Source: Candidatus Poribacteria bacterium
GTDB taxonomy: Bacteria > Poribacteria > WGA-4E > UBA9662
DNA length: 64,000 nucleotides
Reading direction: 5' to 3'
Assembly: GCA_030748495.1 (NCBI GenBank)
Contig: JASMLX010000008.1
Coordinates: forward strand, 1 to 64,000
In this document: positions 44,907-53,817 of the stretch, piece by piece
Layout of the letters: the number at the start of each line of letters is the position of its first letter
Numbering within the stretch: position 1 is the first letter of the stretch
Position numbers and translations under genes: made by a program
The notes under the pieces: generated by a model
Database searches by the model: none
What the model saw: only the letters and a program-made list of their open reading frames with translations
Told to the model about the DNA's origin: nothing

Positions 44907-46658
44907 TTATCTGGATTTCGCTCTTTTCTTCGCTACTAGGAGTCGCTCCCGTTTGGGCGTAGTTGAAGCCGGGTTGGTGCTGGCAGTTGTTGTGGGTTCC
45001 CGTTGAGGGGATTCCACCGTTTGTGCAACAGCGAATATTGAGCTGGATGAAGCCGTCACGGACTCTTCCTGGTCTCTCTGGTATTCGGCGTAGGTCCCTG
45101 AATAAAACTCTACCCCGGCGTCTGCGAAAATCAGTAGCTTGTTGGCCAGTTTGCTCAGGAAGTACCGGTCATGTGAGATCATTAGAATAGTGGCTGAATA
45201 ATCCATCAGCGCAGCTTCCAAGGCTTCGCGCGCCTGAATATCCAGATGGTTGGTGGGTTCATCTAGTAACAATACGTTTGGGTTTTCCAGTAGCAGTTTT
45301 GATAACAAGAGTCGACTACGCTCACCACCGCTTAGGTCCGCCACCATTTTGAATACTTCGTCCCCAACAAACAGAAAGGCTGCTAAAAAGTTGCGAACCT
45401 CACTCTCTGTCCATTTTGATCGTATTTGCCAAACCACGTCGATAACGCTGCTATTTTCGTCAAGTCCGCCCAGTTCCTGGTCGAAATACCCGAAGTTTAG
45501 ATTATGCCCGGTGCGAACAACTCCGGTAGATGGGCTATGCTCACCACGAATAAGGCGAAGGAATGTGGTTTTACCAGTTCCGTTGGCCCCCAGAATACCA
45601 ACTACATCGCCTCGATGGATATCGCAATTTAGACCGGAGAAGATCTGATTTTGACCGAACTCCTTGCTAACGTCTCGGCAGTGTAGGATTTCGTTTCCAC
45701 CCCGAATTTGTGGTTTAAACTGCAACTGCATTGATTTGTCGGCCGATTCGGGCGCCTGAATCCGTTCCAGTCGCTCTAACCGGGTTCGACGTCCTTGTGC
45801 CTGTTTGGTCTTTTGGCCAGCAATATTACGTCGAATAAACTCTTCTTCCCGGGCGATAAACTGCTGCTGTTTTTTGTATTCTCTGGCCTGTGTCAACTGT
45901 TCCAGATTTTTGGTTTGGAGGTAAGCGGAGTAATTACCACGGTAAATTTTTAGTTGTTGATTGCGAAGTTCCAGTACTTTGCGAACCACCCGATCTAAAA
46001 AATATCGGTCGTGAGAGATCATCAACACAGCACCACTGAAAACCTTATTGAGGTAGTTCTCTAACCACTCAGTCGCTCTGATGTCAAGGTGATTGGTCGG
46101 TTCATCCAACAGGAGCAGATCTGGATCCTGAAGTAGGATTTTAGCCAATGCCACCCGGTTACGCTGTCCACCACTCAAAGATTTGATTTTTAACCTCTGG
46201 TCAGCCGGGCTAAAGCCCAACCCGGTCAGCGCTTGCTTGATCGATAGCTCGTACTGGTAACCACCGTTCTGTTCATGCCGATCTTGAGTTTGGGCCAGTT
46301 TCTGTAACAATTGAGCGTTGTCGGGATGATCCTCTAGTTCAAGCATTAATTCCAACATCTGATCATCAAGCTGTTGCTGGTAGTTAAATACCTGAAGCAC
46401 CTCTTGATGAACTGTCAGGTCTGGATTGAGTCCGAGATCTTGACTGAGATAACCGATTCGCAACTGCTTGGCAGACTGGACACGACCCTGATACTCGAAA
46501 ATCCTACCCACTAGAATCTCCATCAATGTGGTTTTACCAGACCCATTTTTACCGATCAGGCCCAGCCGATCCGTTTTTTCGATGGAAAAAGAGACCTGGT
46601 CGAGAATCTGGAAGTTATCGTAGGATTTACTAACCTTCTCGACTGAAATTAGCGACAT
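44907..46658 (-). CDS. ABC-F family ATPase (ribosome-associated)
   Basis: A 583-residue protein with two ABC ATPase domains and no membrane segments. Walker A sites are GKNGSGKTTL and GANGTGKTTF. The signature LSGGQRNR and LSGGERSR, and LLLDEPTNHLDI in both halves, complete the pair. Between the domains lies the ABC-F linker (EYKKQQQFIAREEEFIRRNIAGQKTKQAQGRR in part). A C-terminal tail (VAKKRAKSR) is basic. ABC-F proteins act on the ribosome in translation or antibiotic protection; this one resembles the general Uup/YdiF-type group. It lies 17 bases after the TPR gene in the same direction. Confidence 0.93.
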   Translation of the reverse strand: MSLISVEKVSKSYDNFQILDQVSFSIEKTDRLGLIGKNGSGKTTLMEILVGRIFEYQGRVQSAKQLRIGYLSQDLGLNPDLTVHQEVLQVFNYQQQLDDQMLELMLELEDHPDNAQLLQKLAQTQDRHEQNGGYQYELSIKQALTGLGFSPADQRLKIKSLSGGQRNRVALAKILLQDPDLLLLDEPTNHLDIRATEWLENYLNKVFSGAVLMISHDRYFLDRVVRKVLELRNQQLKIYRGNYSAYLQTKNLEQLTQAREYKKQQQFIAREEEFIRRNIAGQKTKQAQGRRTRLERLERIQAPESADKSMQLQFKPQIRGGNEILHCRDVSKEFGQNQIFSGLNCDIHRGDVVGILGANGTGKTTFLRLIRGEHSPSTGVVRTGHNLNFGYFDQELGGLDENSSVIDVVWQIRSKWTESEVRNFLAAFLFVGDEVFKMVADLSGGERSRLLLSKLLLENPNVLLLDEPTNHLDIQAREALEAALMDYSATILMISHDRYFLSKLANKLLIFADAGVEFYSGTYAEYQRDQEESVTASSSSIFAVAQTVESPQREPTTTASTNPASTTPKRERLLVAKKRAKSR

Positions 46659-46675
46659 CTAAAACTACCTAACGA

Positions 46676-47431
46676 CTAGGATTTATCTTCATCAGATGAA
46701 GTTACGCTGAGTTCTTCTGTCTCGCTGTTCTCATCGTCCACGGTTGGTGTTTCTGGCAATTCTAGCTTAAGGTCTTCTGAAACATTAAAAGTAATCCCAC
46801 CCGCATCTCGCTGGAGGGCAAGATCAGGTGCATCATCAACCCTGATCGTCAACGGTGAAACCATACGTTCCAGCTTTTCTATCATCTCTCTCGCTACCCG
46901 ACCGGCGTGCGTATTGGGAGAGAGTTCAAGCGTTTTTTTGAAATCGGCTTCAGCCAAATCTAATCTTTCCTGTTTATAGTGGAGTATACCACGGTTACAG
47001 TAAACTTCAGCGAAATCGGGTTTGATCTCGATGGCACGATCGTAGTCGCTCAATGCTTCTTCTGGTTGGTCGAAGTTGCCGTAAGCAAAGCCACGGTTCA
47101 TAAATAAAAGTGAGATTTCGGGATGTTGGCACCTAGGATCCAGGTCGATGGCTTGAGTATAGTCGTTGATGGCTAGATCCCAAGCCGGTTGGTCTGGATC
47201 GATCAACTCTCCTTCATCATCGGTAGCCCGAAAGAAATCCGGTATCGAGCTATAGGTTAACCCACGATTAGCGTATGCCTCCAGATGTTTACTATCTAGT
47301 TTTATAACTTCAGTATACTTTTCAATTGCGTCCAAACATTTACCTGAATTGAGTAGTTGGTTGGCTTCTTGATAGAGTGCTTCGGTCTTAGAAGTTCTGC
47401 TGTGCAGAATAAGGGTTACATTAAAAAACAT
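46676..47431 (-). CDS. TPR-repeat protein
   Basis: A 251-residue protein with four to five tetratricopeptide repeats between residues 15 and 170 (YQEANQLLNSGKCLDAIEKY, AINDYTQAIDLDPRC, ALSDYDRAIEIKPDF, AEADFKKTLELSPNT). An acidic low-complexity tail follows. It probably mediates protein contacts in the cytoplasm; no signal peptide is evident. AAAGGAG lies upstream, ten bases from ATG 47431 or seven from an adjacent TTG at 47434. It heads a three-gene run with the ABC-F ATPase and the large lipoprotein. Confidence 0.8.
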   Translation of the reverse strand: MFFNVTLILHSRTSKTEALYQEANQLLNSGKCLDAIEKYTEVIKLDSKHLEAYANRGLTYSSIPDFFRATDDEGELIDPDQPAWDLAINDYTQAIDLDPRCQHPEISLLFMNRGFAYGNFDQPEEALSDYDRAIEIKPDFAEVYCNRGILHYKQERLDLAEADFKKTLELSPNTHAGRVAREMIEKLERMVSPLTIRVDDAPDLALQRDAGGITFNVSEDLKLELPETPTVDDENSETEELSVTSSDEDKS

Positions 47432-47514
47432 CAAATCTGATCTCCTTTAGATCTTCGATTTCTGAACGTTCTCATCTCCTTAATCAGGTTGAGGATGTAC
47501 TTTTCTTACGGGTG

Positions 47515-48288
47515 TCACACCTGTTTTTGCCAGTAGGCACTGTGATAATCGATTTCAATGATTTCAGCAGTGATGGTATGCTGTCGACGATACTCGAGGA
47601 CTGCCGCTTTTTCACCACAGATCTGGTCTAATCCCCAATCGTCGATGATAACATATCCACCGACAGAGAGTTTGGGGTAGAGGTGAGTCAAAGTTTGCAA
47701 TGTTGAATTGTAAAAGTCGCCATCGATACGCAAGACCGACAAAGTTTGAATTGGAGCGTTCGGCAGGGACTCCTCGAACCAACCCGGTAAAAATTGAACC
47801 TGCCCATCCAGTAATCCATAACGAGCAAAGCTGTCCTTCACCGTTTCCATCGGGACGGAGAATTGCTCTATCTCACGAACGGCCTCCATTTGGTACATTT
47901 TCCGGTCTAAGGAATTGTCAGGTACCGGTAATCCCTGAAAGGAGTCGGCCACCCAAACTTTTCGGTTGGTAACCTGATGAGCCGCTAAAATGGCACGCAT
48001 CAAGATTGTGACGCCACCACGCCAAACACCACACTCGATCAGGTCGCCAGGAATATCGTTACAGAGGCAGTCTTCGAGACAAAACTGGACATTGTCGAGC
48101 CGTTTTCGAGTACACATAGTGAGGGCTTTCCCAAACCAAAAGTGGTCCAGCCACTCGGCCGTAGATTGTTCTTCCAGTGTTTGTGGTGATAGCACTGTAC
48201 TGGCGACAGGCGTATTGAGCGCATCCATCAAGCTTAGTTTGACCTGATCAATGTAGTGTGATCTGAAGTCCATCGCTATTGAGCCCAT
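47515..48288 (-). CDS. TylF/MycF-family O-methyltransferase
   Basis: A SAM-dependent O-methyltransferase of about 257 residues. RLDNVQFCLEDCLCNDIPGDLIECGVWRGG (its core LIECGVWRGG is the SAM motif), VWVADSFQGLP, YGLLDGQVQFLPGWF, LRIDGDFYNST and GGYVIIDDWG are the family hallmarks. Asp residues of the last two blocks bind the metal. The family methylates sugars such as those on tylosin and mycinamicin, but many members act on cell-surface glycans. Start 48288 is chosen because the family begins near there; 48273 is equally possible, and a longer frame to 48399 would leave no room for the divergent promoter. Confidence 0.85.
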   Translation of the reverse strand: MGSIAMDFRSHYIDQVKLSLMDALNTPVASTVLSPQTLEEQSTAEWLDHFWFGKALTMCTRKRLDNVQFCLEDCLCNDIPGDLIECGVWRGGVTILMRAILAAHQVTNRKVWVADSFQGLPVPDNSLDRKMYQMEAVREIEQFSVPMETVKDSFARYGLLDGQVQFLPGWFEESLPNAPIQTLSVLRIDGDFYNSTLQTLTHLYPKLSVGGYVIIDDWGLDQICGEKAAVLEYRRQHTITAEIIEIDYHSAYWQKQV

Positions 48289-48405
48289 TTGTATTAGCCG
48301 GTTAGGCGATTTTTGACAAATTCTGAGGTGACATGAGATAATTAGATCTATCAGACAGCAACTGTAATTTAGATTCTGCCATAGAATACAATGATACACC
48401 CCTAA

Positions 48406-49377
48406 ATGTCTAGTCCTGAATATCTCTATTTGATCGCTAAGCCTGTAGGTCGAGAAACCGAACTGATTAGAGCCGAATCTTTGGCCTTAACAGGCACATG
48501 GCCAGATGAGTTAGGGATAGCCGTTTCCAATCGCTTCACAGATACAGCTCGAGGGGCTTATGTTCTAGCGAATGTTGAAATTCTACTCTCAGTGTCCTCG
48601 AAAATCACACTGGATTTACTCTATCAGCAAATCTGCCAATTAGGTTTGCAAGGCCACAATTTTTGCGTGCGGATTATCAAGCGTCCGAAAAAAATCCCCC
48701 TCTCTTTTGACCAGTTTGAGGTCGCTAATCAAATTGGCGTACGTATTGATGGCCCCGCGAATCTAAGTAAACCAGAGATGGAGTTCTGGTTGATTATTAC
48801 ACCAAGACGGTTCTGGTTTGGTTTGAAACGATCCATTTCTGACAAGCAGTGGACCCACTTTAATAAGCGTCCACACACCACCTCTAGCTCTTTACCGTCA
48901 AGAATTGCTAGAGCTATGGTTAATTTGACGGTCAACCCGGGAGATCGCCTCCTCGATCCGTGCTGTGGTACAGGCACAATTTTGTTAGAGGGGGCCAATA
49001 TGGGCCTACAGGTTTTTGGCTGTGATCTAAACCTCAAGATGAAAGAAGCTACCCGAAAAAATTTAGCCCACTTCGGACTGTCAGGGGCGGTTGTATTAGC
49101 AGATGCTCGTCAGATTTCATCGACCACTTTCGGACATCCTTTCAATGCTATTGTCACCGACCTGCCTTATGGAATTTCCTTAGTGAAAGATGAAGAGCGG
49201 GACCGACAAATTCTAGCCAACATTCGTATGCTAGCTCCTAGAGCCACTTTCGTTTCGGTTCGCGACTTAAGTCAAGACCTAGAAAATCTGGGTTATCAGA
49301 TTGAGACTATCGTCCAGGTGCCCAAGCATGATCGCTTTGTAAGACAGGTTTTTGTGACTCGCTCGGTTAGCGGCTAA
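48406..49377 (+). CDS. THUMP/Trm11-like RNA methyltransferase
   Basis: A 323-residue protein with an N-terminal THUMP-like part (residues 1-150, ANVEILLSVSSKI then FCVRIIKRPKK). The Rossmann methyltransferase that follows has KRPHTTSSSLPSRIARAMVNL in part, the SAM site DPCCGTGTILLEG and motif IV TDLPYG. This order and the DLPYG or DPPYG motif are typical of archaeal Trm-G10 and eukaryal Trm11, which make m2G at position 10 of tRNA. Typical bacterial relatives (RlmL) use NPPYG. Its 3' end overlaps the convergent CAP gene by 11 bases. Confidence 0.8.
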   Translation: MSSPEYLYLIAKPVGRETELIRAESLALTGTWPDELGIAVSNRFTDTARGAYVLANVEILLSVSSKITLDLLYQQICQLGLQGHNFCVRIIKRPKKIPLSFDQFEVANQIGVRIDGPANLSKPEMEFWLIITPRRFWFGLKRSISDKQWTHFNKRPHTTSSSLPSRIARAMVNLTVNPGDRLLDPCCGTGTILLEGANMGLQVFGCDLNLKMKEATRKNLAHFGLSGAVVLADARQISSTTFGHPFNAIVTDLPYGISLVKDEERDRQILANIRMLAPRATFVSVRDLSQDLENLGYQIETIVQVPKHDRFVRQVFVTRSVSG

Positions 49378-49909
49378 TAAGGAATATCTGGGTGAAATAG
49401 TAACCGCCGCCGGTAGATTGGGCCACGCCAATACCTGTCAGACTGTAGTTCCCCTCGATGTTCTGTTTATGTCCCTGACTGCGAAGCCAACCCTGAACGG
49501 CGGCTCGACATGGATATGGAGTGTTGTTCAGGGCCACATTCTCAGCCGTTTTCTGGAAGGCTATCATTTTGTAGATTTGGGTTGCCCGTTCCTGAAATCC
49601 GTCGTGCCCAAATTCAACGGTTCCATTAGCCATATTTTGGCTATGGACGCGCGCCACCCCGGAAATTTCCGACCTCAAAGATAATGGACTCAGTTTCACC
49701 TGTGCGCGATGTTGATTAACCAGTTGATGTATCTTTTCCTCTTCCCAAGAATGAGATTGCTGTTGGGCGACATCAATCCGATCGATAAGCTCCTGTTTTC
49801 GTCGCTCCTGTCGGGTAGCCTGTGCCTGGAGTAAAGCCTCGCAACCAGAACAACAGACAGCTAACAGCAGTAAAAGACCGAAAATTGGTTGGTAATAGCT
49901 TTTTCTCAT
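49367..49909 (-). CDS. CAP-domain (SCP/PR-1-like) lipoprotein
   Basis: A 180-residue protein with a lipoprotein signal (LLLLLAVCCSGC, Cys at about 23) and a charged coiled linker (ATRQERRKQELIDRID). The CAP domain carries LVNQHRAQVKLSPL, HSQNMA, FGHDGFQER, AENVA, GWLRSQGHKQNI and GIGVA...YYFTQIF. The His and Glu of the CAP cavity are present. Bacterial CAP proteins are secreted and of unclear function (some bind lipids or act on peptides). It diverges from the propeller gene at 49984, with a shared 74-base promoter region. Confidence 0.88.
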   Translation of the reverse strand: MRKSYYQPIFGLLLLLAVCCSGCEALLQAQATRQERRKQELIDRIDVAQQQSHSWEEEKIHQLVNQHRAQVKLSPLSLRSEISGVARVHSQNMANGTVEFGHDGFQERATQIYKMIAFQKTAENVALNNTPYPCRAAVQGWLRSQGHKQNIEGNYSLTGIGVAQSTGGGYYFTQIFLISR

Positions 49910-49983
49910 CAGAGTCTCCAGTATTCAAAACTTGTGTCAAGTCGAGAATAGCTGTTAAAATAATGTGGCAGTAAAAGTTTATA

Positions 49984-51717
49984 ATGCAAGTTGAGTCTCC
50001 AAACTTTGTAAAGTCAATTAGGCCAAAAATACGCATATCCCGTACGATCGGACTGATAATTTTCTTGACCTTCTTTGGCCTAACATCCATCAGGCCCCAA
50101 CTTAATCGAACAAATTCCGCCTCACTGACGGCCGATTTGACATTTACCAAGTCTGGACTGGTGGTCGAAGTCAAGCCCGGTTTAAATGACGCCCTACAGG
50201 TAATGATAAATGGTATCGTGATAAACCCTGTCTCTCGCTACCAGCAACAACAGAAAACAGTTTTATGTCTTTGGACCTATACCTGGCAACCACGGCAAAC
50301 CTACCGGGTTGAGATTCGCAAGGTGTCCGACCAAACTCTGATGGCCGAGCAGAGGGCAAAATCACCTGCCAAACCGGCACCCTACCAATTTCAAACGCTG
50401 AGATTGAGTAGAATTTGGCCATCCCTACCAACCAACTGCCGACCGACAACTATTTCTGTGGCCGGGAATCGGATTGCCATCGGCACGAATGGAGGACACG
50501 TTGCCGTTTGGGATCTACAAACCTCGGCTGTAATTTGGAAAAAACGATTTCCCGAATCCATCATCAAACAGGTTGAGTTGGATCAGGAGGGGCAATGGGT
50601 CTACATTAGCCAGCAATCAGCGGATGCCTGGTTATTCTGCTACCAGATTACTAACCCTGGCAAACCCACGTGGCAGTACCGATTGGCCGATGATATTGAA
50701 TCTTCAACTCCGACTGATCCAGATGCTCAATGGGCATGGTTGCAACTTCCAACAGCGTCCAAATTTACACTCTTTGAAGACGACCTAATAGTGGCAGGTG
50801 TTCATGTCTGGCCTGATAGCGACCAAACCAATGTCAAATCGCAACTCTACCGGTTTGAGGCCAAGACAGGCAAGCTCAAATGGAGATTCCCCTCCGATCA
50901 GCCGTTACCACTTTTTATCCGCTGGTTCGATGTTTCACCAAGCAACGTAGCCTTTGTCTGCGACAAGCAATCGTTGTTGTATACTAAGTCAGATAAATCC
51001 ACCGATTTGATTCCCCCCGGCTCACTGGTCGTCTTAGGATTGGAGAACGGACAAAAGCAGTGGCAACATACCTTTCAACCGCTAGCCCCCGACTTCCAGC
51101 GGGTGACGTTTTGGCGAGGCGTATCAATTTCGCCAGACGGAACGTATATCAATATTACGACTGACGACGGTCGAGCCTTTATCTTTCAGCAAAATAACTT
51201 GATTTGGCAAAAAGAGTTGACCACACCTATCGAAGTCAGCGGAATGTCGATTACGGCGACAGCCGGGACTGTAGCAGCCACTGAACAATTCAGCATTTTT
51301 GTGACTGGTGATACATTTGTCCCTTACCACTTACAAACAGGGGTTAGTCGACCTCCGATGGCACATCCTAATGGATTAACCCTTTTTGCCTACCAATGGA
51401 ACCAACAGTTAGCCTGGCAGTGGCCGTTAGAAAATATGCCACAAGGGCTTAGTGTACAAGGGCAGTTTGCGATTATTGCCACGGCAAGTTATGGCGAATC
51501 CTCTGCTAATGGCCAGGAGAAACCGAATGCGATTTCGGTCTTTGATTTAAAAAAAACGGGTGATGCTCTGGATAAGTATGCCTATACTTATCGCGTAGGC
51601 GGTCCGATCCTCTACGACCAACTTGCGGTTTCTACACGATGGATAGTTTGTGTTGAAACCGAATCAAAATCAGACGAACAGCCAAAGGGCAAAAACCAGA
51701 TCCACATCATTCAGTAA
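49984..51717 (+). CDS. Exported PQQ/WD-like beta-propeller protein
   Basis: A 577-residue protein with an N-terminal membrane segment (TIGLIIFLTFFGLTSI, about residues 21-36) acting as signal or anchor. An N-terminal beta domain (about 45-115) follows. A PQQ/WD-like propeller occupies the rest, with blades such as IAIGTNGGHVAVWDLQTS, LYRFEAKTGKLKWRFPSD and LVVLGLENGQKQWQH. No enzyme motif is seen. It resembles quinoprotein-like binding propellers; a scaffold or sensing role outside the cytoplasm is likely. The 3' end overlaps the convergent coiled-coil gene by 11 bases. Confidence 0.75.
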   Translation: MQVESPNFVKSIRPKIRISRTIGLIIFLTFFGLTSIRPQLNRTNSASLTADLTFTKSGLVVEVKPGLNDALQVMINGIVINPVSRYQQQQKTVLCLWTYTWQPRQTYRVEIRKVSDQTLMAEQRAKSPAKPAPYQFQTLRLSRIWPSLPTNCRPTTISVAGNRIAIGTNGGHVAVWDLQTSAVIWKKRFPESIIKQVELDQEGQWVYISQQSADAWLFCYQITNPGKPTWQYRLADDIESSTPTDPDAQWAWLQLPTASKFTLFEDDLIVAGVHVWPDSDQTNVKSQLYRFEAKTGKLKWRFPSDQPLPLFIRWFDVSPSNVAFVCDKQSLLYTKSDKSTDLIPPGSLVVLGLENGQKQWQHTFQPLAPDFQRVTFWRGVSISPDGTYINITTDDGRAFIFQQNNLIWQKELTTPIEVSGMSITATAGTVAATEQFSIFVTGDTFVPYHLQTGVSRPPMAHPNGLTLFAYQWNQQLAWQWPLENMPQGLSVQGQFAIIATASYGESSANGQEKPNAISVFDLKKTGDALDKYAYTYRVGGPILYDQLAVSTRWIVCVETESKSDEQPKGKNQIHIIQ

Positions 51718-52315
51718 TCTCTGACTCGAAAACACCTTCGACTTCAACCAACTCTGAAAGGCTGTCATCACCCAACTCTTCTGCTACCACTACCGATTCG
51801 ACCGGTTTCTCTGCTGCTTGCTCGATCCGCGAAGTTAGTTCTGTACCTTCCTTAAGTGCTTTCTGAAAAAAGTTCTCTAAGACGGTACTAAGTTCTGACC
51901 TCAATGCTTGGACTTCACCTGTAGTACTGATTTGCACATCGCTTAAAGCTAATTCAGTTTGGGTTTGGGCACTGCTGAGCGAACGGACATCCTCTTGGAT
52001 TTGCTGCAGTTCGCTAACCAACTGGGTAAGTAATGCCTCCATCGGCTCACTGAGATCTATCTGTTGTGCCATCTTAACCTCTGTTGGTATCTCTCGATTT
52101 TCGGCCACCTGCATGGCCAAATTCGAAACTGCTTCAGCGAGTTGCACCTGCGTTTGGTTAATCTGCTTGACTTCAACTCTCAGGGCTGATACTTCAGTAG
52201 TAAGGTCTTCTCCGGAAAATGTATCTGTAGCCCTCTGTACCTCAGAAACGGCTGGCACATCGTCTTGAACCTCAGTAATGTCAAATATCTTAGATCCGGC
52301 TTTTCGCTTTCGCAT
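51707..52315 (-). CDS. Coiled-coil protein, unknown function
   Basis: A 202-residue acidic protein with long heptad-like stretches (EVSALRVEVKQINQTQVQLAEAV, shown here in part, and LVSELQQIQEDVRSLSSAQTQTELALSDV in part) from about 40 to 165. It has a basic N-terminus (MRKRKAGSK) and an acidic C-terminus. No family is recognised and there is no signal peptide. A partial ribosome binding site (CAGGAG) lies some eight bases upstream. It is probably an oligomeric structural or adaptor protein. Confidence 0.6.
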   Translation of the reverse strand: MRKRKAGSKIFDITEVQDDVPAVSEVQRATDTFSGEDLTTEVSALRVEVKQINQTQVQLAEAVSNLAMQVAENREIPTEVKMAQQIDLSEPMEALLTQLVSELQQIQEDVRSLSSAQTQTELALSDVQISTTGEVQALRSELSTVLENFFQKALKEGTELTSRIEQAAEKPVESVVVAEELGDDSLSELVEVEGVFESEITE

Positions 52316-52418
52316 TATCTGGCTCCTGTTATCTCTCAGTCCGTCTCTCAGTTCGCATTGTAGCAGATTTAACCTCTGATATCAACTAACTACCGCTCCG
52401 GCAATTACCAAGGAAACC

Positions 52419-52706
52419 TTACTCGTTATGTGGTTGGTCAAAAGATTGGTATTGGGGCCGATTGCTACGGGACCAATTATGTTCTGTGACGGCATCTTCT
52501 AGCAAACGAATATTCCGCTTAGCAACTTCACCTTTGAAGTTCAGGGTCTCTTTCGTCGTCCGGATCGTCAGCCGATAAAGATTTATCTCCTCTTCGCTAT
52601 TGGGGTAAGTAACGTCGAAGGTTGAGATATTATCCAGATTGATGTAAATAGTAGTTTGGCTGGTTGTACTATTTCCGTCGTTAGTCAGTGGGATGAAATT
52701 ACTCAA
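52419..52706 (-). CDS. Small conserved-looking protein, unknown
   Basis: A 95-residue protein without a recognised family. It opens with beta strands (TIYINLDNISTFDVTYP, YRLTIRTTKETLNFKGE) followed by a helix (VAKRNIRLLEDAVTEHN), a pattern like small PH-like or LytTR-like sheets. The case for a real gene is strong because AAAGGAGG lies eight bases before the TTG start at 52706. It lies about 100 bases downstream of the coiled-coil gene's start on the same strand and may form its own transcript. Confidence 0.6.
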   Translation of the reverse strand: MSNFIPLTNDGNSTTSQTTIYINLDNISTFDVTYPNSEEEINLYRLTIRTTKETLNFKGEVAKRNIRLLEDAVTEHNWSRSNRPQYQSFDQPHNE

Positions 52707-52891
52707 TCGATAGGCCTCCTTTACAGTTTAGCGTTTTATTCTACCAGCATTCTCACAGCAGGGCAATACCTTAATCAAAGGAATCGCACTAATCATAGTT
52801 ATTGTGCCGGGCTGTTATTTCAAACCGTTGACCTGAAGTGCAAAGCGTGATATGGTGTGATTAATTTCTAAGTTTGGGAGATCACACTATC

Positions 52892-53707
52892 ATGGGTGAT
52901 TTGGAATTGCAACAATACCTATTTGATTTACAGGGGTATTTGGTAATTGAGAATGTCCTGACACCGACAGAGGTAGCGACACTAAACCAACTGATTGATC
53001 AACAGAACCTGCCGACTCCAGATAAACAGTTAAGATTCGGTGGTGCGGCCGGAAGTGCGCCGGTTGGGCCAGGATTTTTAGCTTGGGGGCAGCCCTTTTG
53101 CAACTTACTAGACCATCTGACAATCATGCCGATTCTGAGGTTTCAGTTGGGAGATTGTTTCCGACTTGATCGTATCTACGGCATTCGAATGTGCCAAGGG
53201 ATGCCACGGGGGCACTTACACGCTGATTACGGTGCAACTTCGCCTACCAGCAAGGCTCGATCGGGAGAATACCATCACTTTGGTGTAAATGAAATTCATA
53301 ATGGCTTCACTGTTGTCGCCTGGAGCCTAGCTGATGCAGGACCCGAATACGGGGGTTTTTGCTGTATCCCGGGTAGCCATAAAAGCAACTTTAAGCTACC
53401 ACAGCAGATCTCTAATGAACCGGCGCAAGCCTCTTGCGTCGTAATTCCATCGGCTCCCGCCGGTTCGGCCGTTTTGTTCTCTGAAGCACTGACACATGGA
53501 ACGGCAGCCTGGCATGGAGAACATCAGCGACGGACACTTCTTTATAAATATTGTGTGTCGCACACGGCGTGGTCGGCGAGACGTGTCTCCCGCCCGGATA
53601 ATGTGAGACTGACTCCCCGTCAACAAATCTTATTCTCTGAACCAGCAGATCCCTACCGATTCTTTCCTTCTCTTTTTGAAGATGTCGAAGATGGCAGCAA
53701 AAAGTGA
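52892..53707 (+). CDS. Phytanoyl-CoA dioxygenase (PhyH) family protein
   Basis: A 271-residue Fe(II)/2-oxoglutarate dioxygenase-like protein. The HXD pair is in GHLHADYG, the distal His in LTHGTAAW, and the 2-oxoglutarate Arg in HQRRTLLYKY. The family opening FDLQGYLVIENVL is present. Substrates of these bacterial members are mostly unknown; they hydroxylate or halogenate small molecules, and large expansions occur in Poribacteria. ATG 52892 is used with GGGAG 11 bases upstream; a TTG at 52874 is unlikely as it precedes that site. Confidence 0.88.
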   Translation: MGDLELQQYLFDLQGYLVIENVLTPTEVATLNQLIDQQNLPTPDKQLRFGGAAGSAPVGPGFLAWGQPFCNLLDHLTIMPILRFQLGDCFRLDRIYGIRMCQGMPRGHLHADYGATSPTSKARSGEYHHFGVNEIHNGFTVVAWSLADAGPEYGGFCCIPGSHKSNFKLPQQISNEPAQASCVVIPSAPAGSAVLFSEALTHGTAAWHGEHQRRTLLYKYCVSHTAWSARRVSRPDNVRLTPRQQILFSEPADPYRFFPSLFEDVEDGSKK

Positions 53708-53817
53708 ATTGTTAACCTTTCCAAACCAGATAGCTGCCCAAGATCTGCTCACACCAAACAGGAGGACGAAAACTGTTAGTACGTGAATCCTCTAAAATAC
53801 CGAACAACTAAAACCGC

